A stretch of 10,251 nt of DNA from Desulfurococcales archaeon (GTDB taxonomy: Archaea; Thermoproteota; Thermoprotei_A; Sulfolobales; Ignisphaeraceae), in the NCBI GenBank assembly GCA_027066265.1, contig JAMOOB010000221.1:1-10251 (forward strand). Direction: 5' to 3'. The first letter of the stretch is position 1. The number at the start of each line of letters is the position of its first letter. This document shows, piece by piece, positions 5,903-10,251 of this stretch. A model generated the notes under the pieces. The model saw only the letters and a list, made by a program, of their open reading frames with translations. It made no database searches and was not told the DNA's origin. A program made the translations under genes and the position numbers.

Positions 5903-6313
5903 TAGCGATACGATGTCTATCCCTAGAACTCTGCGTATGTGTACAGACTTCGAAACTATGTCTCTATCGAATGTTGCGAAACGAGTAGCTCCAGCAATCT
6001 TGCACGAAACTACGTGTAGTAGATCCAGAGTCCTTAGACGTAGCTCGTATGCATATCTAAACGCTTGATTTAGAACTTCATCGAAATCTAGATCGATGAT
6101 CTTTGCACCAACTCTTCTGATAGCGTAGATAGCTAATGCAAGAGGTTTATCGAGACCAGCTCTCGTGAACACGGATGCTAGCTCAACAAGGGTTAGCTTA
6201 CTCACAACTCTTTCCTCGTTACCGAGTTCTGCAAGCAACTTCAATGCCTTGCTATGGTTGGGATCTAGCTCGTCTATAGCCGATACGATAACGCACGTGT
6301 CGAGGTATATCAT
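5900..6313 (-). CDS. vapC: VapC-type PIN-domain toxin ribonuclease (first module)
   Basis: The toxin of a type II toxin-antitoxin pair, a 137-aa PIN-domain protein expected to act as a magnesium-dependent RNase until bound by its antitoxin. The acidic active-site set is complete: D5 in MIYLDTCVIV, E44 in LTLVELASVF, D97 in RTLDLLHVV and D116/D118 in TFDRDI. The C-terminal strand HIRRVLGIDIVSL is also as expected, so the toxin looks active. Its ATG overlaps the antitoxin stop codon by 4 nt (ATGA), implying translational coupling. The RNA target cannot be predicted. Confidence 0.93.
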   Translation of the reverse strand: MIYLDTCVIVSAIDELDPNHSKALKLLAELGNEERVVSKLTLVELASVFTRAGLDKPLALAIYAIRRVGAKIIDLDFDEVLNQAFRYAYELRLRTLDLLHVVSCKIAGATRFATFDRDIVSKSVHIRRVLGIDIVSL

Positions 6314-6561
6314 CGACCTCGATCCTCTTCAAGAACCTTGTTAAGCAAGCCGTGTCTAACCACGTACCCCTGCTTCTCAAACTCTTCAACATCTCGATAA
6401 ACCTTCTCCCAGAACTCGATCTCACTTCTAATCTCCTTCAATCCTCTCTCAATCAGTATGTTTATAGCGTGTGAACGGCTACGAGCAAGACCGTACCTAA
6501 CCATCTTATCGATTAGCTCAAGCACATCCTTCCTAACCTTTACGGATACGGTCACCGACAT
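6310..6561 (-). CDS. vapB: VapB-type ribbon-helix-helix antitoxin (first module)
   Basis: The antitoxin gene placed before its toxin. The 83-aa product starts with a beta strand of alternating residues (VTVSVKVRKDV), followed by two helices with the turn GLARSRSHAIN, as in ribbon-helix-helix DNA-binding proteins. The charged tail (EFWEKVYRDVEEFEKQG) would wrap the toxin. RHH antitoxins normally bind their own promoter as dimers, and a palindromic repeat cluster sits directly upstream. GGAGGT (6562-6567) touches ATG 6561, which is too close for an SD; GTG at codon 3 (6555) would be 6 nt away and may be the true start, shortening the protein by two residues. Confidence 0.88.
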   Translation of the reverse strand: MSVTVSVKVRKDVLELIDKMVRYGLARSRSHAINILIERGLKEIRSEIEFWEKVYRDVEEFEKQGYVVRHGLLNKVLEEDRGR

Positions 6562-6590
6562 ACCTCCGTATACCTAGGTATACCTACGTG
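6561..6590. promoter_or_regulatory. Operator candidate for vapBC: three 10-bp repeats with a perfect 16-bp palindrome
   Basis: Three consecutive decamers read TACCTCCGTA, TACCTAGGTA and TACCTACGTG, one helical turn apart. The middle one lies at the centre of a perfect 16-bp palindrome, GTATACCTAGGTATAC (6568-6583). The cluster begins at the first base of the vapB start codon and lies downstream of the TATA box, covering the predicted transcription start. This is where an autoregulating RHH antitoxin dimer-of-dimers would be expected to bind. The palindrome and repeats are directly visible; the binding protein is inferred. Confidence 0.65.
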
Positions 6591-6598
6591 TATCACCG

Positions 6599-6605
6599 TA
6601 ATAAA
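6599..6605 (-). promoter_or_regulatory. TATA box of the minus-strand vapBC operon
   Basis: TTTATTA on the minus strand is centred about 41 nt before ATG 6561. It predicts a start near 6576, inside the operator candidate, so a bound repressor would block initiation. Confidence 0.5.
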
Positions 6606-6728
6606 CATGCTGTAAACCGTGTCAGCGCTTCGGATTAAATCGTTGATTATTAGAGAACCTACAGAAGCTGCCCCTATCCATGCTAAGCATTTCTGGGCAA
6701 CACGTAGTTTGTAGGTGCTTCCACGGTC

Positions 6729-6736
6729 TTTTAATA
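6729..6736 (+). promoter_or_regulatory. TATA box of the plus-strand vapBC operon
   Basis: TTTTAATA is centred about 36 nt before ATG 6769 and predicts a roughly 10-nt leader. The leader would include AGGTG (6759-6763), an SD-like motif 5 nt before the ATG. The 8-bp palindrome TATGCATA (6752-6759) lies between box and start. Confidence 0.5.
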
Positions 6737-6768
6737 GGCTTTCTGCATCTATATGCATAGGTGTCTGT

Positions 6769-7011
6769 ATGCCTAGGCGCACAACCGTCGTTCTCGACGA
6801 TGATGTGTACGAGATGCTGGTTCGAGAAAGCGTTAGGAGGTACGGTACGGCTAGAGCTATCTCTAGAGTGTTGAACGAGTTGTTGAGGGAAAGGCTAAGT
6901 GCTGTAGAGGAATTGCTTCGGCTAATCTATTCAGAGAAGATTGTGTACGTAGATCAGAACCAAGTTGATGAGCTACGTAGAGAGCTTAGCAAGAGGTTCG
7001 AAGAACGATGA
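6769..7011 (+). CDS. vapB: Antitoxin of the second vapBC module (probable RHH type)
   Basis: An 80-aa antitoxin-like protein. It opens with a basic segment and a beta strand (RRTTVVLDDDVYEML), followed by helices (ARAISRVLNELLRERL), consistent with a ribbon-helix-helix DNA-binding domain. A charged toxin-binding tail ends in ELRRELSKRFEER. The frame continues 18 codons upstream to a TTG, but those residues are unlike the family and would include the promoter. ATG 6769 has an SD-like AGGTG at 5 nt and a TATA box at the right distance. The stop overlaps the toxin start by 4 nt (ATGA). It is clearly distinct in sequence from the first antitoxin, so the two modules are not a recent duplication. 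Confidence 0.85.
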   Translation: MPRRTTVVLDDDVYEMLVRESVRRYGTARAISRVLNELLRERLSAVEELLRLIYSEKIVYVDQNQVDELRRELSKRFEER

Positions 7012-7439
7012 TCATCGATACAACGTACATACTACCGCTTGCAAGAATAGGTGTGAAGACCGATCTACTTAGAGCGATCGCTGAGGGTAGGGTTAGGAAA
7101 AGCATCGGTTTTTGCGATCTTAAGCTAAGCCTAATCTCTCTATTCGAACTACAAGCAAAAGCTGCTAAGCTAGGCATACCACCGAAAGACGTTGCGAAAG
7201 CTGTAGACGTCATACTTAGATCCTTCCAGGTAATTCCCTTCTACCGAACCGACATAATTGAGATAGCTCACGAACTACGTAAGATCCTCGACGACTACAT
7301 AGACTGCATAATCGTGGCTACAGCAATAGCGTTGAGAGAGGAGCTAGCAACCGAAGATCGCGACATACTTTCTCGTAGAGAAGAACTCGAGAAACGCTTC
7401 GGAATCAAAGTGCTTAGCTACCAAGACCTAGTCCCATAG
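7008..7439 (+). CDS. vapC: VapC-type PIN-domain toxin ribonuclease (second module)
   Basis: A 143-aa PIN-domain protein. The presumed metal-binding acidic residues are present: D4 in MIIDTTYILP, E47 in ISLFELQAKA, D99 in DDYIDCIIVA and the cluster E116/D117/D119 in TEDRDIL. It should be an RNase held in check by the antitoxin encoded 4 nt overlapping upstream. The two toxins share only the PIN pattern, which suggests independent specificities and little cross-neutralisation. It is the last gene on this strand before a run of minus-strand genes; no T-rich terminator stands out after the stop. Confidence 0.92.
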   Translation: MIIDTTYILPLARIGVKTDLLRAIAEGRVRKSIGFCDLKLSLISLFELQAKAAKLGIPPKDVAKAVDVILRSFQVIPFYRTDIIEIAHELRKILDDYIDCIIVATAIALREELATEDRDILSRREELEKRFGIKVLSYQDLVP

Positions 7440-7607
7440 CTCCACGTATGCCTACCACCAGCAGATCCAGAATCTCAAGGATTACTCGAAAGAATACCTA
7501 AGAAAGGCTTCAGCTAGTTCTAGGTCTCTACTCTACTGCTATGAACGTAGTCGACAACTCGTCTAGGCTCGCAACCACAACGTTCAGCGCCTCTCCAACA
7601 CCTTGGT

Positions 7608-8687
7608 CTACAACGTTGCTACTAGGTTCCGCACCTCCCTAGTTAAGAGCATGGTCATGGTTATGAATAGCGCTAGAGCTACGAGAAGAGCTATGGATCC
7701 ATACATAGACTCTGCCCAACCACCCATCTCACCACCGCCACTTCCTTCCTTAACAAGTTCGAGGACTATGGAAGGTTCTTGATCAGCGTAGCTCCTAACC
7801 CTAACCCATTCAATCACTAGGGGTTGGTAATCGTTTCCACAGTCTATGAAGAGTAGGTAGAATGGTCTGCTATACTCATCGTTGCTAGCATCCACATCGT
7901 TGTACCCAACGACTTCCCCATGAAGCTTACCGTTGACACCAACAACGAACTTAACAAGGTAAAAATCGTCGTAAGGATTATCGATTCCATCGCCTATGGA
8001 CCAACCCGCCAACCCATTGTAGACACTAATAGCGTTCTTCGAAGGCCAGTAACGGTATCCAGGACCGAGGTTGTGTCCACTAGTGGGTAGAACGTTGTCG
8101 GGATCCTGACTCACGAAGATACTCTCTGGATAGTCGGGAGCGCTGTATTTCATCAACGCCTCTACGATGAACGGTCTAACGAAGGTCTTTCCAGATGGAT
8201 AGGCATTGCAGTAGTACCACCCTCCATCGAGTGCATCTACGTACAGCTTTCCATTGTTCTTATAGACATTGCTGCACTTGCCGGTGCAGCTCCATGTATA
8301 GCTCGTCGTCTCGAAATCGTCGTAGAAAATAAACACCTTGTCTCCCGTCGCAGCATTGTTCGTACCAACGATTGCGTAGAGCACGATTCTTCCCTTTGCC
8401 GGGATCTTCGGAACCCTTATCCATACGACTAGGCTCGGCACCGTACCACATTCGCCGTTGGGTTGCTCGAAGCAGAACGGAACTGGATTACCGTTCTCGT
8501 CAACGATCTTCAGAGGCTTGGGATCGTTGAGAACGCTGGATAGATCAACCTTAACCTGGTAATCAACGAGATCGTAGCTGTTGGGATTCGTTATCGTGAT
8601 CTCGATCCGGATCTGCGTAGAGATCGTCGTGATGGTAGCGATGAGGAGTAGGGTTAGCAGTGCTGCGATAGATATGGCTCTCCTCAA
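7608..8687 (-). CDS. Secreted, membrane-anchored DUF2341 / concanavalin-like surface protein
   Basis: A 359-aa predicted cell-surface protein. An N-terminal signal sequence (two arginines, then hydrophobic residues 5-24) precedes a DUF2341-type domain (about 30-120). A ConA/LamG-like beta-sandwich follows, introduced by VFIFYDDFE (118-126) and closing with EWVRVRSYADQEPSI (293-307), both hallmarks of the DUF2341 family. A linker and one C-terminal transmembrane helix (about 328-348) with a short basic tail anchor it in the membrane. Six cysteines (72, 80, 134, 138, 160, 283) lie in the exterior part and could form disulfides. The role is unknown; carbohydrate or protein binding at the surface is possible. 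The start is TTG 8687: no ATG lies between it and the upstream stop, and GGAG precedes it by 4 nt. Confidence 0.85.
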   Translation of the reverse strand: MRRAISIAALLTLLLIATITTISTQIRIEITITNPNSYDLVDYQVKVDLSSVLNDPKPLKIVDENGNPVPFCFEQPNGECGTVPSLVVWIRVPKIPAKGRIVLYAIVGTNNAATGDKVFIFYDDFETTSYTWSCTGKCSNVYKNNGKLYVDALDGGWYYCNAYPSGKTFVRPFIVEALMKYSAPDYPESIFVSQDPDNVLPTSGHNLGPGYRYWPSKNAISVYNGLAGWSIGDGIDNPYDDFYLVKFVVGVNGKLHGEVVGYNDVDASNDEYSRPFYLLFIDCGNDYQPLVIEWVRVRSYADQEPSIVLELVKEGSGGGEMGGWAESMYGSIALLVALALFITMTMLLTREVRNLVATL

Positions 8688-8986
8688 AGTTCTCCAAACA
8701 TGTCTCTACCTAGCTACGTATAATACTTTGCTGAGCTCTAGAGCTAGAAGAAGAATACCTCGTTGGTTCCCAGTACTGTTTAGCGATGCGGAAGAGCTTC
8801 GATCGAGTCGAAGAACGCATTCATCTCTAGCAAGTAGAGCGCTCCTCGACAGCGCTACCATTCGTTCAGGGAACTCGATTCCTAGATATGCAAAGCGTTG
8901 CTTGGTTGCATCTGTGATACGCTCTTCATCGCTACGTAATGAAGCGGAATCGTTCGACGTAGAGCCGTAGCTGTACGACGAAGTTT
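8688..8986. other. 299-nt spacer between the transporter and DUF2341 genes
   Basis: Besides the DUF2341 promoter, this spacer has stop-free frames on both strands. On the minus strand about 95 codons (8703-8997) are open, with a 51-codon ATG-started part ending at about 8706; on the plus strand a frame runs through to 8970. Both translations are rich in Ser and Arg and resemble no family, as expected from out-of-frame reading in this sequence. I see no RNA gene or repeat here. Confidence 0.5.
8718..8725 (-). promoter_or_regulatory. TATA-like box of the DUF2341 gene
   Basis: TATTATAC on the minus strand is centred about 34 nt before TTG 8687, giving a short leader that carries the GGAG motif. 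It shows that the gene need not depend on transcription from the upstream transporter gene. Confidence 0.45.
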
Positions 8987-10186
8987 CTAGGTATCGCTAG
9001 AACTACCTTCACGTTCTTCGTATCTCCAGTACCTTAGTGCTAGGAGTGATAGAGCTACGCTGTAGATCATCGCCGTGATCCTGAACGGTGCCTCGATATC
9101 GATAGCCATGAGGTAGCCACCCAAGCTTCTCGCTGGTATTCGCGAGATGGTGTTGGCTAGGCTTAGGATCGACAAGGCGTGCGCTCGGTGTCGTGGATCG
9201 ACGATCTTCGCTACGAACGCTGTGAAGAGCGGCGATGCTGCGTTCATGAGGATGGTTCTCGCTGCGAAGAGTGCTACGGCTATCGGGTAGCTGTTCACCA
9301 TCGTCAACGCTAGGAGTAGGGGTATCGAAGTAGATGCTACGAGGACGTAGGTCCGTACCGCACCACCGGTCCTAGCGCTAAGCCTAGGCATGGCGAGCAT
9401 CAGTAGGGAGAGACCCAGCGCTTCGAGTCCGTGGAGAAGCCCCGTACCGCTACTACCGACGCGGTACTTCAGCACGAGGTAGTAATCGATGTTGTGTATC
9501 GATAACCCAGCTCCGAAACCTATCAGAACCTCCGAGATCAGTATCCATCCAATCGCTCTACCAACGATTGGGAATACGCGAAGCGTTTCACGGAAGCTCT
9601 TTCTATGGCTAGACGCATCCCTAGCCTCCTCCAGCATTGATAGAGGGATCGAGAGGATCGCGACAATGGTTCCGCAGAGAACCATCGAGTACGAGTAGAT
9701 CGCTACCCTACCCATACCCATGGCGTTGGCTAGGTAGTCGGGTAGAAACGCTAGGAACGCACCCACCGCCCAAGCGATGTTGAGCACTGCGTAGAGGTAG
9801 CTATACGCTTCCTCCAACCTCCGTGGATAGACGTAGGAGACGTAGGTCTCGATAGCGAGCGTGTTGATGGATCGAACGAAGCTTAGGAAGAAGATCGCTA
9901 CGGCGAGCACGATCAAGTTCTTCGAAACGCCTACAACGGCTTGGAGAACGCCGAGCAGAGCCGTGGAGATGGTGATGGTCTTGACGAAGCCGATCCTATC
10001 AACAACGAAGCTCAGCAAGAAGGTTCCCAGCAACGAAGCGAAGCTCGAGATAGATCCAAGCAATCCGTAGACCTGCGGAGAGATACCGATCGAACGTAGG
10101 TACGGTGCGTAGATAGCGATCCACGTAGCGATGAATACATCCATAGCGGAAGAGCATGCTAGAACCAAGATGAAGCTCCTACGCAT
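8987..10186 (-). CDS. Major facilitator superfamily transporter
   Basis: A 399-aa polytopic inner-membrane carrier with the usual length and two-half layout of the major facilitator superfamily. About 12 hydrophobic helices are visible, six on each side of a charged cytoplasmic loop (about 185-205, EEARDASSHRKSFRE). The loop between helices 2 and 3 carries a reduced motif A (VDRIGFVK, D63 to K69), and an equivalent charged loop DPRHRAHA (330-337) occurs in the second half. The substrate cannot be predicted; drug efflux or sugar/organic-solute transport are both possible. ATG 10186 begins directly before helix 1 and has a strong TATA box 31 nt upstream, so the mRNA is nearly leaderless. The protein appears intact. 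Confidence 0.88.
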   Translation of the reverse strand: MRRSFILVLACSSAMDVFIATWIAIYAPYLRSIGISPQVYGLLGSISSFASLLGTFLLSFVVDRIGFVKTITISTALLGVLQAVVGVSKNLIVLAVAIFFLSFVRSINTLAIETYVSYVYPRRLEEAYSYLYAVLNIAWAVGAFLAFLPDYLANAMGMGRVAIYSYSMVLCGTIVAILSIPLSMLEEARDASSHRKSFRETLRVFPIVGRAIGWILISEVLIGFGAGLSIHNIDYYLVLKYRVGSSGTGLLHGLEALGLSLLMLAMPRLSARTGGAVRTYVLVASTSIPLLLALTMVNSYPIAVALFAARTILMNAASPLFTAFVAKIVDPRHRAHALSILSLANTISRIPARSLGGYLMAIDIEAPFRITAMIYSVALSLLALRYWRYEEREGSSSDT

Positions 10187-10213
10187 CGAACTCGGTGAGC
10201 TCCAATGAGCGGG

Positions 10214-10220
10214 ATATAAA
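10214..10220 (-). promoter_or_regulatory. TATA box of the MFS transporter gene
   Basis: TTTATAT on the minus strand, the best match to the archaeal TATA consensus in this window, is centred 31 nt before ATG 10186. Transcription should start within about 5 nt of the ATG. Confidence 0.65.
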
Positions 10221-10251
10221 CGTTGCGATTACTGGGTTCGGATCGAGATGT

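Noticed and set aside
6552..6782. Minus-strand 76-codon frame across the spacer between the two vapBC operons
   Set aside because: It overlaps both antitoxin starts, both promoters and the operator, and matches no family; most likely chance.
7528..7638. Minus-strand 36-codon open frame after the DUF2341 gene (contains GVGEALNVVVASLDEL)
   Set aside because: Protein-like but has no ATG or TTG start, only a late GTG that would leave a peptide under 20 residues; overlaps the DUF2341 C-terminus in another frame. Possibly a relic, not supported enough to call.
8706..8861. 51-codon ATG-started minus-strand ORF before the DUF2341 gene
   Set aside because: Ser/Arg-rich composition, no SD or promoter, and an equally open frame on the other strand suggest non-coding sequence with few stops.

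Overview
The window reads as a piece of a hyperthermophilic crenarchaeal (Thermoproteota) chromosome. This is inferred from the gene families (a stand-alone ADP-forming acyl-CoA synthetase beta subunit, an archaeal-type polyprenol kinase, a DUF2341 surface protein, two VapBC pairs) and from the gene starts. Several genes have a TATA-like box 29-34 nt before an ATG (leaderless or nearly so), and others have a GGTGA-type Shine-Dalgarno (SD) motif. I cannot name the genus. There are no rRNA or tRNA genes, CRISPR arrays or recognisable transposases.

Left part (1-5429), about 50-55% GC in the lines I counted. A class I methyltransferase (+) converges on an ADP-forming acyl-CoA synthetase beta subunit (-). 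A divergent 197-nt spacer then leads to a block of + strand genes: a membrane GT2 glycosyltransferase, a divergent ProC-like reductase and a small membrane polyprenol/dolichol-kinase-like protein. A nitroreductase (-) converges on that block. Glycosyltransferase plus polyprenol kinase would fit lipid-linked glycan or membrane-lipid work, but each gene appears to have its own promoter, so this link is only suggestive.

Middle part (5430-7607), less GC-rich in sampled lines (about 37-45%), looks like an accessory island. It holds a 470-nt stretch without a confident gene but with an 87-codon stop-free, coding-like frame that lacks a start (possible relic). Two back-to-back toxin-antitoxin operons follow: vapB-vapC on the minus strand and vapB-vapC on the plus strand. 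Both have the 4-nt ATGA overlap. The minus operon has a striking operator candidate, a perfect 16-bp palindrome inside three 10-bp-phased repeats between its TATA box and start codon.

Right part (7608-10251): a secreted, membrane-anchored DUF2341/lectin-like protein (-) and an MFS transporter (-), each with its own TATA box.

The most interesting signal is that two unrelated genes, the methyltransferase and the ProC-like gene, appear to start at CTG. In both, family-typical N-terminal sequence continues upstream of every ATG/GTG/TTG, is closed by an in-frame stop just beyond, and has exactly one plausible start, a CTG placed 6-8 nt after a strong GGTGA SD motif. Also notable are the altered substrate-site motifs of the ProC-like protein and the high local frequency of the tetranucleotide CTAG.
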